Source: Deltaproteobacteria bacterium
GTDB lineage: Bacteria; Desulfobacterota; Binatia; UBA9968
DNA length: 64,000 nt
NCBI GenBank assembly: GCA_016874755.1
Contig: VGTH01000003.1
Location: 62,001 to 126,000 of the forward strand
Reading direction: 5' to 3'
Shown: positions 1 to 8,325 of the stretch, one piece after another
Numbering within the stretch: the stretch's first letter is position 1
Layout of the letters: every line of letters begins with the position of its first letter
Made by a program: the position numbers and the translations under genes
Notes under the pieces: model-generated
The model's database searches: none
Told to the model about the DNA's origin: nothing
Seen by the model: the letters and a program-made list of their open reading frames with translations, nothing else

Positions 1-158
1 AAGGCTTCACCACGGCGGGCACGCCGAAGCAGTGCATCGAAGAGCTCAAAGCCTACTTTGCCGCCGGCATCGAGCATATTACGCTGCGCATGACGTCGTG
101 GGATCAGACCGGCCAACTGAAACGTTTTCTCGAAGAAGTGGCGCCGGCATTCGTTTAA
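1..158 (+). CDS. LLM-class flavin-dependent oxidoreductase, C-terminal end only
   Basis: The reading frame is open from the window edge (codons begin at base 3) to TAA at 156-158, giving about 51 residues. The piece GTPKQCIEELKAYFAAGIEH followed by a helix ending RFLEEVAPAFV is the usual last beta-alpha unit of luciferase-like (bacterial luciferase fold) monooxygenases. It aligns by eye with the end of the full-length homologue at 7340-8323 (GTPAECRSQLESFVKGGLDL). The start and catalytic part lie outside the window, so substrate and cofactor (FMN or F420) cannot be judged. Confidence 0.7.
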   Translation, partial: GFTTAGTPKQCIEELKAYFAAGIEHITLRMTSWDQTGQLKRFLEEVAPAFV

Positions 159-178
159 GAAGGGGGAGTGGATAGAGT

Positions 179-246
179 GATGGAATACTGGAGTAATGGG
201 TTCAAGAATTTGTCCCAACACTCCAATGCTCCAGCACTCCATCATT
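179..246. repeat. Imperfect inverted repeat between genes
   Basis: The arm near 179-200 (gatggaatactggagtaatg) is matched in inverse orientation by the arm near 219-246 (cactccaatgctccagcact). It fills the gap before the glyoxalase-like gene. A half copy is recognisable at 10464-10500. No coding potential is seen. Confidence 0.55.
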
Positions 247-256
247 CTAAACATTC

Positions 257-1030
257 GTGATTCTCGGCATCGATCATCTGGTCATCGTCGTCAAAGACCT
301 CGCCCAAGCGACCAATGACTTCAAGCAGTTGGGCTTCACCGTGGTGCCGGGCGGCCAGCACCCAGTGGGCAGTCATAACTCGCTGATCTCGTTTGCCGAC
401 GGTTCCTATCTCGAGATCATCGCTTTTTATCGCGAAGCGGTCGACCATCGCTGGTGGGACCCGTTGGAAAAGGGCGAGCGCCTAGTCGACTATTGCCTAC
501 AGACCGACGACCTGCGCCGCGATACCACCACGCTGCGCCAAGCCGGCGTCGCCATCAACGACCCGGTGCCGTGGTCGCGCAAACGGCCCGATGGATTCGA
601 ATTGAAATGGCTCCTCTCCCTGGCAACCGGCAGTCATCGGGGGGTGGCGCCGTTTCTGATCGAAGACGTGACACCGCGCAACGAGCGCATTCCGCAAGAG
701 TTCAATCACAAAAATGGCGCCGCCGGCATCGGCACGCTGACCGTCGCCGTCGGCGAGTTGTCCAAGGTCGAGCAGTGGTATCATACGCTCTTAGGCTTCG
801 ACGGCGTGCCCTTCGACGACGACATGCTCGGCGCCAAAGGGGTACAGTTCACGGTCGGCACGCATCATCTTGAATTTGTCATGCCCGTGGACCCGGCAAG
901 TCCGTTGGTGCATTGGATGCGGGAGTATGGGCCGTCGCCCTACTCCGCCACGTTTCTAAGCGATGGCTCTCAAGCCGGCCTGTTCGATCTTGCGCTGACC
1001 CACGGCGCAAATCTGAGTTTTGGAACCTGA
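257..1030 (+). CDS. VOC/glyoxalase-like domain protein
   Basis: A 257-residue protein starting with GTG. It opens with the typical vicinal-oxygen-chelate strand MILGIDHLVIVVKDLAQATN followed by LGFTVVPGGQH and SYLEIIAF, which is the pattern of the Glyoxalase_3 type. His7 is in the place of the usual first metal ligand. A second half (residues about 155-250, with TLTVAVGELSKVEQWYHTLL and HHLEFVMP) is a second VOC module, so the chain has the two-module layout of extradiol dioxygenases and glyoxalases. There is no clear Shine-Dalgarno before the GTG, but the fold starts right there. The substrate is unknown. The gene is followed closely by a small exported protein and an aldolase on the same strand. 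Confidence 0.8.
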   Translation: MILGIDHLVIVVKDLAQATNDFKQLGFTVVPGGQHPVGSHNSLISFADGSYLEIIAFYREAVDHRWWDPLEKGERLVDYCLQTDDLRRDTTTLRQAGVAINDPVPWSRKRPDGFELKWLLSLATGSHRGVAPFLIEDVTPRNERIPQEFNHKNGAAGIGTLTVAVGELSKVEQWYHTLLGFDGVPFDDDMLGAKGVQFTVGTHHLEFVMPVDPASPLVHWMREYGPSPYSATFLSDGSQAGLFDLALTHGANLSFGT

Positions 1031-1058
1031 GTCGAAAGTTGTAGCTGCGGAGGAGAAG

Positions 1059-1370
1059 ATGAGACGATTTTTGTTGAAGTGCGGTTCTGGGCTGGTGGCA
1101 TTGCTGCTCGCGCTGGGATTGAGCGCCGGCGGCGGCATGGCTGTAACCAAGCGGCAGATGAAAGCGGAGATTCAATCCTTTCACGCATTCTTGCGCGATC
1201 ATCCGAGAGTGTCGACCGAGCTTCAGGCCAATCCCCGCCTGGCGGGCAATCGCAAATATCTCGACAAACACGAAGACTTGAAGAAATTTTTGAGGCGCCA
1301 TCCGGCGGTGCAACACGAAGTGATCAACCACCCGCGCAACGTCTTCGGCAGCAACAAGCGCCGCCGGTGA
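1059..1370 (+). CDS. Small exported hypothetical protein
   Basis: A 103-residue product. The ATG at 1059 is preferred because GGAGGAGAAG lies directly upstream; an earlier in-frame ATG at 1020 would overlap the previous gene. Residues 1-30 form a signal peptide (MRRFLLKCGSGLVALLLALG). The mature part carries repeated short units of the form DHPRVSTELQANP, KYLDKHEDLKKFLRRHPAVQ and NHPRNVF, which are amphipathic helices rich in His-Pro. Similar small secreted proteins with HP-x-V repeats occur widely in Proteobacteria without a known role. It sits 13 bases before the aldolase gene and may be co-transcribed with it. Confidence 0.65.
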   Translation: MRRFLLKCGSGLVALLLALGLSAGGGMAVTKRQMKAEIQSFHAFLRDHPRVSTELQANPRLAGNRKYLDKHEDLKKFLRRHPAVQHEVINHPRNVFGSNKRRR

Positions 1371-1383
1371 GATATCTTAAGCG

Positions 1384-2082
1384 ATGGCTATGACCGTCAA
1401 AGAAAAACTCGCGCTCGCCTGCCGTATCCTGGCCATGCAAGGCCACAACGACATGATCTACGGTCATGCCTCGGCGCTCACCGACAAGCCTAACGAATAT
1501 TGGATCAAGGGCTCCGGTATCGGCCTGGAAGAATGCACCGAAGAAGATCTCGTGCTGATCGACTACGACGGCAAGACCCTGGCCGGCAAGCGCAAGCGCC
1601 ACAACGAGTTTCCCATTCACAGCGAAATCTACCGCGCTAATCCGCAAGTTCGCTGCGTGATCCACACCCATCCGACCTATTCGACGTTGATCGCGTCGTC
1701 GGAAATGACGCTGTTGCCGATTACCAATTTAAGCTGTGCCTTCTACCCGCCGCCGATTCAAAAATACGAAGAGTCTTCGGACCTGATCGTCAGCGAAGAC
1801 CAAGGCAAAGCGGTGGCAAAACTGCTCGGCCAGCACAACATCGTTCTTTTGCGCAATCACGGCATCGTCATCGGTGGCCCGTCGGTGGAAGAGGCCTGCA
1901 TCTACGGCGTGTTGCTCGAACATAGCGCACAGACGCAAGTAAAAGCGGCGTCGATGGGCGGCTTTACCTGGGCGACAGACGCCGATGCCCTGCTCAAGCG
2001 CAAACGGGTTTTTCGCCCCGATGCGATGTTTAATTTGTGGGAATACTATTTGAGAATGCTGCGCAAGCACGAAGCGCGATAA
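1384..2082 (+). CDS. Class II aldolase/adducin family protein
   Basis: A 232-residue cytoplasmic enzyme of the FucA/AraD fold. The expected residues are all visible: the Glu of SEIY (Glu81) as proton donor, zinc ligands His94 and His96 in VIHTHPTYS, and His159 in LLRNHGIVIGG. Spacing agrees with L-fuculose-phosphate aldolase. Family members cleave sugar-phosphate aldols or decarboxylate related hydroxy acids. The substrate cannot be read from the sequence. It ends 26 bases before the convergent M20-like gene. Confidence 0.85.
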   Translation: MAMTVKEKLALACRILAMQGHNDMIYGHASALTDKPNEYWIKGSGIGLEECTEEDLVLIDYDGKTLAGKRKRHNEFPIHSEIYRANPQVRCVIHTHPTYSTLIASSEMTLLPITNLSCAFYPPPIQKYEESSDLIVSEDQGKAVAKLLGQHNIVLLRNHGIVIGGPSVEEACIYGVLLEHSAQTQVKAASMGGFTWATDADALLKRKRVFRPDAMFNLWEYYLRMLRKHEAR

Positions 2083-2108
2083 CTTCTGCGCTCTCTCGGC
2101 TTAGCCGT

Positions 2109-3296
2109 TTATCTGTGCAGCGCCATAAACGCGAACACCTTCGCCGCATCGAAGACTTTATTCATTGAGACCAGATCGTGGTCGGTGTGCTGAAAGCGGA
2201 TGTCGCGCGCGCCGTAGTTGATCGCCTGAATTCCCCTAAAATTAAATAGCCCGGTATCGTTGGCCGCGGTCGAAAAACTCATCTGCGGCTGTTGCCCGAG
2301 CATGGTCCGTATCCCCTGCTCTAGCGCCTGCACGACTTCGGCGTCTTTGCTGACTTCGCTGGGGTACATGAAATCGCGCGGCTGGACTTTAATCTCATAG
2401 GGCTCGATCTGGCCGATGGCATCGACCATTTGCTGAATCGCTTTTTTCGGATCGTCGCCGGGCAGCAGCCGGCGATCGAACATGATGCGGCACTCGCTTT
2501 GAATCGTGTGGGTCGCTTTCGGGAAGCTTTCGATGGCGTTGGTGGTGAGACTGACTTTGCCGAGATCGGCATGGGCCTTGGTTTCCGGAAAGGGCATCAA
2601 CGGTTTCAGCTTCTCTAACACTTTCATCGCCCCTTCGATGGCATTGACGCCTTCCCAGGGCCGGCTGCTATGTGCTTGTTTGCCTTTAACGACCACCAAC
2701 ACATCGACGCGCCCTTTGTTGCCCAGCTGAATCTCCGGCGGGCCGTCGATGATGCACCAGTCGGCTTCGACGTTGCCGTGATCGAGCACATAGGCGAGCG
2801 AATCGTGCTTGCCGGTCTCCCCCGCCGTGCTGACGACGAAATACAGATCGCTCGGCAGTTCGGCTTTGACTGAGCCGATCATTTTGATCGCCGCCATCAT
2901 CGCCGCGAGACTGCCTTTCTGCTCGCAGGTGCCGCGGCCCCAGACGCATTCGCCGTCCAACTTGTACGGCGCGCCATCGACAATCTCGCCGGAATAGGGA
3001 TTTTTCATCGTGCTCGGTGCCGCGTTCATGGCGTAGCCAACGAGCATCAAGCGGTCGCGCTTCTCGCGTCCTTTGAGATGCAAAACTAAATTGCCCATCG
3101 CGTCGACGGCCGGATGAAAACCCGACTGTTCCAACTCGGGCTTGACCAGATCGCGAATCAACGCCAACACCTGCGGCTCGGCTTCGAGCAGCGCAGTCTG
3201 CGGGCTGGCGAATTGCGCCAACCTGACGAGTATCCGCTTCACCTCATCGTAAGAAAGGTTCAGATCTATTAATTTCTTGACTGTTGCCGCTTCCAT
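2109..3296 (-). CDS. M20/ArgE-DapE-like hydrolase with atypical metal site
   Basis: A 395-residue protein with the architecture of M20 metallohydrolases: catalytic domain, a dimerisation domain (about residues 190-300, KGKQAHSSRPWEGVNAIEGA) and a return to the catalytic domain ending FQHTDHDLVSMNKVF. Family members hydrolyse amide bonds with two zincs. Several canonical ligands look altered. The HxD motif is replaced at residues 87-92 by GYAMNA. The bridging Asp before KG is Glu125 (CEQKG). The usual Glu-Glu pair is GETG (Glu160). It is therefore uncertain that it binds two metals. It lies 52 bases downstream of the permease gene on the same strand and may be the last gene of that run. Confidence 0.75.
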   Translation of the reverse strand: MEAATVKKLIDLNLSYDEVKRILVRLAQFASPQTALLEAEPQVLALIRDLVKPELEQSGFHPAVDAMGNLVLHLKGREKRDRLMLVGYAMNAAPSTMKNPYSGEIVDGAPYKLDGECVWGRGTCEQKGSLAAMMAAIKMIGSVKAELPSDLYFVVSTAGETGKHDSLAYVLDHGNVEADWCIIDGPPEIQLGNKGRVDVLVVVKGKQAHSSRPWEGVNAIEGAMKVLEKLKPLMPFPETKAHADLGKVSLTTNAIESFPKATHTIQSECRIMFDRRLLPGDDPKKAIQQMVDAIGQIEPYEIKVQPRDFMYPSEVSKDAEVVQALEQGIRTMLGQQPQMSFSTAANDTGLFNFRGIQAINYGARDIRFQHTDHDLVSMNKVFDAAKVFAFMALHR

Positions 3297-3348
3297 AACT
3301 CAAGCCTCGAAACTCTTCTGACTGTTGCCTGTTGCCCCTTGCCTGTCT

Positions 3349-5064
3349 CTAGTGTCCGCCAAATTCATCGACTTTGCCAATCTTGCGCGCTGCCAAAATC
3401 AGCGCAATGCAAACCAAGCTCACCAAAAGCGCCAGCGCGCACATCGGCCCCAGGTTGCCGTCGACGTAGAAGTGATAGAGCAAAGGTCCCAACGGCTCGG
3501 CGCCCGGCGAGTAGAGAAATATCGAGGTGCTAAACTCGCGCAGGTAGATGGTCGCCAGCAATATCCAACCGGCGATAAACCCCGGCCGCAGGAGCGGCAG
3601 CAAAATCCGCCGGAACGTAGTCATGAAGTTGGCCCCGCAGGCGTTTGAGGCTTCTTGCAAGTCGTTGTGAATCTGCACCGTCGTGCTCGTCATCGTGCGC
3701 AGGCCATAGGGAAGAAAGCGTGTGATGTAGCCGATCAACAGAATCCAGATGGTGCCGTAGATCGGCAGCGGCACATAGACGTAGGTCCAAAGCAGGCCGA
3801 TCGCCAGCGCTGTGCCGGGAAATGCCCATGGTATGAAGGTCAGCGCTTCGATCAGGCCGCGGGCGGCGGACCGAGACTTGGTCGTAATCCAAGCCGTCAA
3901 CGACGCCAGCAACATGCATAGGGTCGCTCCAACAATCGCCAGAAACAGGCTGTTCTGCAGTGCGCGATAGGTGCGGCCATCGCCCAGGTTGGCGCGATAA
4001 TGGTCCAGGGTCAAAAGCTCCAGTGTCTTGGCGCCCGGCACATGGAGATAGCTGACAAACGACGCGTAGATCAAAACCAAGAACGGCAAGACAACGATCA
4101 GGACCAGAATGATCCCCGCCACCGCGCTGGCCGCGTAGCGCCACGGGCCAAGATCGATGATACTCGGCCGATAACCCCGCCCCGTCACCGTGACATAGCG
4201 CTCCGAACGCTTGGTCATCTGCCGATAGATAAAGACAAACGCCATGGTGATGAGCAACAGCGACACACCGTAGGTGGCGGCGAGATTTTGGTTCGGCGGA
4301 AAAGCGCCGACCGCTTCGCGGTAGATCTTGGTGGTAAACACTTCGATGCGCGCCGGCAAGGCGATGATCGCCGGCGTGTCGAAGCTTTCGATGGCGCGCA
4401 CGAAGTTCAACGTCGCCGAGGCCAGCAAGGCCGGACGGACGATCGGCAGGGTAATCCGCCAAGCAACTTGAAAGTTGCTTGAGCCGGCGGTGCGCGCCGA
4501 CTCCTCCAGCGATGGGTCCATGGAGTAGAGCGAGGCAGAAACCATCAGAAACGCCAGCGGCGTGGTGATCAACGCCTCGACGTAAATCATGCCCCACATC
4601 GAATAGACGTCGAGCGGCGCTGCGCTCAGATTGAATACCTCCATCAAGAAACGGTTGATCAGCCCGGTGCGCGGACTCAGGAGAATCGTCCAAGACACCG
4701 CCAGCATCACCGGCGGGAAAATATTCGGCACGATCGCCGTCAGCTCGAAGAGTTTTCTAAACGGCGCATTGGTGCGGATCGAGATCCATGCCAAGGTCGC
4801 AGCCAGCGCGGTCGCCAACAGCGCCGAGCCGGCGGCAAAAATGAAAGAATTCCATAGGAGCCGATAGGTGAGCGGGTCCGTGTAGGCACTAATGTAGTGT
4901 GCCAGCGTAAACTCGCCGGCCACGCCGAGGGGCTTGCTGCGAAAGCTGCCGTAAAACAGCATCAGCGTGGGCGACAAACTCAAGTAGGCGATGATCACGC
5001 CGACGACGACCACCACCGCCAATAGCGGGTCGCGTTTAAACGCACCGAAAACCCGAGTCATCAC
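3349..5064 (-). CDS. Fe(3+)-type ABC transporter permease, two fused permease domains
   Basis: A 571-residue integral inner-membrane protein with about twelve hydrophobic helices and two binding-protein-dependent permease domains in one chain (about residues 60-270 and 330-550), as in FbpB, SfuB and ThiP. The EAA-like loops are seen as EESARTAGSSNFQVAWRITL and LQEASNACGANFMTTFRRI. It should form the channel of an importer with the binding proteins encoded directly upstream (5177-6199 and 6278-7285). No ATPase gene is found next to it or anywhere in the window. Known members import ferric iron, thiamine or other small solutes. The start (GTG or the adjoining ATG) is not certain. Confidence 0.88.
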   Translation of the reverse strand: MMTRVFGAFKRDPLLAVVVVVGVIIAYLSLSPTLMLFYGSFRSKPLGVAGEFTLAHYISAYTDPLTYRLLWNSFIFAAGSALLATALAATLAWISIRTNAPFRKLFELTAIVPNIFPPVMLAVSWTILLSPRTGLINRFLMEVFNLSAAPLDVYSMWGMIYVEALITTPLAFLMVSASLYSMDPSLEESARTAGSSNFQVAWRITLPIVRPALLASATLNFVRAIESFDTPAIIALPARIEVFTTKIYREAVGAFPPNQNLAATYGVSLLLITMAFVFIYRQMTKRSERYVTVTGRGYRPSIIDLGPWRYAASAVAGIILVLIVVLPFLVLIYASFVSYLHVPGAKTLELLTLDHYRANLGDGRTYRALQNSLFLAIVGATLCMLLASLTAWITTKSRSAARGLIEALTFIPWAFPGTALAIGLLWTYVYVPLPIYGTIWILLIGYITRFLPYGLRTMTSTTVQIHNDLQEASNACGANFMTTFRRILLPLLRPGFIAGWILLATIYLREFSTSIFLYSPGAEPLGPLLYHFYVDGNLGPMCALALLVSLVCIALILAARKIGKVDEFGGH

Positions 5065-5176
5065 GGCTCCGTGCTCCTGTTCTTCAGCAATGTTTCACCC
5101 GCCACAAATGCGCCGAGGGCTAGCCATTGGCCAGCCCTCTTTGCACGCGCGCCCTTGCTGGAGAAATCACAAACCG

Positions 5177-6199
5177 CTACTTGGCGAAGAAGATCTCGCG
5201 GAAGGTCACCGTCTGCAGCTTCTTAAACTCATCGGCCGTCGGGTTGTCCATCACAATGATATTGGGCTGGACTTTATCGGCATCCTTGATCGGCGGCAGC
5301 ACACCGGGGGCGAAAACGAATTCGCCGTCCTCAGCGATGTGCTTTTGCCCTTCCACCGAAGTCGCGTACTCAGCGTAGAGGCGCGCCGCATTGGGATGAT
5401 TGGCCTTGGCGCCAATGCTGATGTAGTTCGGATCGGCAAGATGCTTATCCATCAGCACATAGTGCACCGGTCCTTTGTACTGTTTAACGTACTTGACGTA
5501 GGTGATACCGAGATGGGCTTCGCCCTGAATGACCTTGTTGGTGACCGGCGCCAGCGATTCGACGAAGATCGGCTTTTGCTTGGCTAGGGCTTTGACGTAG
5601 TCGAGCCATTTGTCTTTCTTGAAAGTATCGAGATTCCAAAGAAACTGCGCCGTGGTGGTGTGGCGCGTCGGATCGGGCATGCAAATCTTGCCCATCCATT
5701 TGGGATGCAGCAGGTCGTCCCAGGTCTTTGGCAGATCCGCGGGCTTCACCAACTCGGTATTGTAGAGGATGCTGATCGGCAGCACGCGCCAGGGCGTGAT
5801 CAGGCCATCTTTCTCGCGCACGGCGGCAGGGAATTTCTCCGACGACGGCGGGATATTTTTAGCGAACAATCCTTCGGATTTCATGATCAATTGCACGCCG
5901 CGGTTGGCTTCGACCACGTCGAAACCTGGCCGGCCGGCGCGCCACTCGGCCAGCGCCCGCTCGGAAACCTTGGTGGAGTCGCCGCGCCAGTACTCGACAT
6001 CGATGCCGTACTTGGCCTTGAAGCCCTTGTGCAGATCGTCCATCGCCTGGGGCACCACCGAGCCATAGACGATGACTTTACCCTCTTTTTTTGCGGCATC
6101 GATGTTGACCGCCTGGGCGAACAACGGCGCCGCGGGCGCGATCAACATGGCCACGGCGAGCGCCAGGACTATCCAACCAACCCGCAATCTTTCTTTCAC
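5177..6199 (-). CDS. Periplasmic solute-binding protein, Fe(3+)/AfuA type
   Basis: A 340-residue protein. The GTG at 6199 is chosen because AAGGAGGAG lies seven bases upstream; a longer ATG start at 6256 would add residues before the signal peptide. Residues 1-28 are a signal peptide ending LFAQA. The mature start VNIDAAKKEGKVIVYGSVVP and the middle VLYNTEL-like and DLLHPKWMGKI segments are hallmarks of the extracellular binding proteins of the FbpA/AfuA/PotD group (SBP_bac_1/6). It is a close paralogue of the next upstream gene (6278-7285). Together with the permease at 3349-5064 it forms an importer lacking its ATPase. The ligand is unknown, and there is no obvious iron-binding Tyr pair to assign. 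Confidence 0.85.
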   Translation of the reverse strand: MKERLRVGWIVLALAVAMLIAPAAPLFAQAVNIDAAKKEGKVIVYGSVVPQAMDDLHKGFKAKYGIDVEYWRGDSTKVSERALAEWRAGRPGFDVVEANRGVQLIMKSEGLFAKNIPPSSEKFPAAVREKDGLITPWRVLPISILYNTELVKPADLPKTWDDLLHPKWMGKICMPDPTRHTTTAQFLWNLDTFKKDKWLDYVKALAKQKPIFVESLAPVTNKVIQGEAHLGITYVKYVKQYKGPVHYVLMDKHLADPNYISIGAKANHPNAARLYAEYATSVEGQKHIAEDGEFVFAPGVLPPIKDADKVQPNIIVMDNPTADEFKKLQTVTFREIFFAK

Positions 6200-6277
6200 A
6201 ATACTCCTCCTTAACGACCTGCTGGTAAAAAAGCTATAGAAAGCCCAACCGGTCAAGTCAAGATGCTTTTTACAATA

Positions 6278-7285
6278 CTATTTGGCGACAAAAAGCTGGC
6301 GGAAGTCGCTCTGCAACTTTTGCAACTGCTCTGCCGAAGGGTCTTCGAGCAAGCGAATGTTGGCCATGATGCGATCGGCGCCCGCGATATTGGGGTAGAC
6401 ACCGGGAGCCAGAACAAACTCGTGGGTCTCGGCAACCTTCTTCTGCCCTTCCGCCGAACAGAGATAGTCCATCAAGAAGCGCGCGGCATTGGGGTTGGCC
6501 GCCTTGGCACTGAGGGCACTATCGCTCGGGTCGGCTAAGATTTGGTTGATTGGCGCAAAGCCAATCGGCCCTTTGGTTTGCGGCACGTACTGTATGTAGC
6601 TGATCCCGAGTGCGGCTTCGCCGCGGACAACTTGATTCGGCACGCTCGAATAGGACTCAACGAGCAGCGGCTTCTGCTTTGCCAAAGCGCGCACAAAATC
6701 CATCCATTTGTCACCCTTGAATTGCGACATGTTCCACAAATAAGTCGCCGTGCTCGCGTGGCGCGACGGGTCGGGCATGGAAATCTTACCCTGCCATTTG
6801 GGATCCAACAGATCGTCGAGCGACTTCGGCACGTCGGCGGCTTTCACTAGCTCAGTGTTGTAAAGAATCCCCACCGGCGTAACGCGCCACGCCGTCAGCT
6901 GGCCGTCTTTATCTTTGAACTTGGCGGGAAACTTCTCCGCGCTCGCGGGAATAAACTTGGCATAAACTCCATCGGCCTTACCCAGTGACAACGGCCCACG
7001 CGCGCCGATGACCATGTCAAAGCCCGGCTTGCCAGCGCGCCACTCGCTGAGAACCCGATCAATGACCTTGGTGGCATCGCCGCGCCAGTATTCGATGTTG
7101 ACGCCGTACTTGGCTTCGAAGCCGGCCGCGATCAGCTTCATCACCTGCGGCACGATGGTGCCGTAGACAAAGACTTTGCCTTCTTTTTTGGCGGCGTCGA
7201 GGCTGACTTGCTGGGCTCCAACAGACTGAAGCGACAAAAGTGACACCGCAACCGCAACCCCAAAAGTCAGCTTATGATTCACCAT
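6278..7285 (-). CDS. Periplasmic solute-binding protein, Fe(3+)/AfuA type (paralogue)
   Basis: A 335-residue protein with signal peptide residues 1-24 (ending SVGAQQ). The ATG is preceded by GGGGGAG. The mature part (VSLDAAKKEGKVFVYGTIVP, IEYWRGDATKVIDRVLSEW, DLLDPKWQGKISMPDPSRH) matches the 5177-6199 protein along its whole length, so the two are a tandem duplication. It is the first of the three transport genes in the leftward run. A repeat half-copy (tttttgcgtgttttgcg) lies just upstream, between it and the flavin oxidoreductase gene. The ligand is unknown. Confidence 0.85.
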   Translation of the reverse strand: MVNHKLTFGVAVAVSLLSLQSVGAQQVSLDAAKKEGKVFVYGTIVPQVMKLIAAGFEAKYGVNIEYWRGDATKVIDRVLSEWRAGKPGFDMVIGARGPLSLGKADGVYAKFIPASAEKFPAKFKDKDGQLTAWRVTPVGILYNTELVKAADVPKSLDDLLDPKWQGKISMPDPSRHASTATYLWNMSQFKGDKWMDFVRALAKQKPLLVESYSSVPNQVVRGEAALGISYIQYVPQTKGPIGFAPINQILADPSDSALSAKAANPNAARFLMDYLCSAEGQKKVAETHEFVLAPGVYPNIAGADRIMANIRLLEDPSAEQLQKLQSDFRQLFVAK

Positions 7286-7339
7286 AGACTCCCCCTATAA
7301 ATTTTTGCGTGTTTTGCGTTTTTTGCGGCCATTCTTCAC

Positions 7340-8323
7340 TTATGACACCAGTTCCCGCGCCATGCGCACCACTTGCTTGCGCGCCTCCTGCGTCCCCGTC
7401 GGCAGTAGCACCGGCAGATCGAGGCCGCCTTTGACGAAGGACTCCAACTGCGACCGACATTCCGCCGGCGTGCCGGCGATCGCATGGGCAAAGACAATCT
7501 CGTCGGTGATGAACTTTTTTGCCGCCTCCCAGTCGCGCTTCCCCACCGCCGCCGCCAGCGCCGGCTGGTCGATCTGGTTGCCGCCGAGGCGAATATTTTG
7601 CAAATGATGCACGTTGCGAAAAATATAGGCGAGAAACATCTTGCTCGCCTCGATGGCTTCGCGCTGGTTGTCGCTCACCGACGCCGTGACGAAGCCGGCG
7701 ACGTCGACATCTTCCAACGACTTGCCGGCTTTCTTCGCGCCCTTGTCAATTTCACCCGCGCAATTCTTGATATAACCCGGAGCACAGCCGGCCGAGAGCA
7801 GCACGCCGTCGCCGATCTCGCCGCCCAGACGCAGCATCAAGGGCCGCACCGCGGTCAGATACATCTTGATCGGCGCCGCCGGAAAGAAGCCCATCTTGGC
7901 GCCGTTGATCTTGAACGTCTCGCCCTGAAAGTTGACGGTTTCGCCCTTTAAATAGCGGCGCAGAATATCGACATACTCGCGCATGGTCTTCAACGGATGG
8001 GGCGACTCCATGCCGGCTTCCTTGAGGGCCGCGGCGTTGCCAGTGCCGGGGCTGCCAATGACGCGACCGGGGGCGAACTCGTCCATGGTCGCAATCGACA
8101 TCGCGGTGATAATCGGATTACGCGAGTAAGGACTAGCCGGGGCGGCGGCGACTTTGATCTTCTTGGTCGATGCCAAGAGCGCCATGGCCGTGGTCAGCGA
8201 GTCGCGGAAGCACAGGTGATCCGACATCCAGATCGACTCCATGCCGACGTCGTCGCCGAGCTTGGCGAGCTCGATCATTTCTTGAATCGAATAGAACCCG
8301 TCAAAACACAGACCCACTCGCAT
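7340..8323 (-). CDS. LLM-class flavin-dependent oxidoreductase
   Basis: A 327-residue TIM-barrel protein of the bacterial luciferase family: MRVGLCFDGFYSIQEMIELA at the start, then SIWMSDHLCFRDSL, the phosphate-binding loop region FAPGRVIGSPGTGNA and MREYVDILRRYLKGETVNFQG, and the usual C-terminal helix pair. Known relatives are F420- or FMN-dependent oxidoreductases and monooxygenases. The sequence alone does not decide which. Its ribosome-binding site GGGAGGG lies inside the end of the preceding opine-dehydrogenase-like gene, with only two bases between the genes, so the two are translationally linked and probably act on the same substrate line. Confidence 0.85.
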   Translation of the reverse strand: MRVGLCFDGFYSIQEMIELAKLGDDVGMESIWMSDHLCFRDSLTTAMALLASTKKIKVAAAPASPYSRNPIITAMSIATMDEFAPGRVIGSPGTGNAAALKEAGMESPHPLKTMREYVDILRRYLKGETVNFQGETFKINGAKMGFFPAAPIKMYLTAVRPLMLRLGGEIGDGVLLSAGCAPGYIKNCAGEIDKGAKKAGKSLEDVDVAGFVTASVSDNQREAIEASKMFLAYIFRNVHHLQNIRLGGNQIDQPALAAAVGKRDWEAAKKFITDEIVFAHAIAGTPAECRSQLESFVKGGLDLPVLLPTGTQEARKQVVRMARELVS

Positions 8324-8325
8324 GA

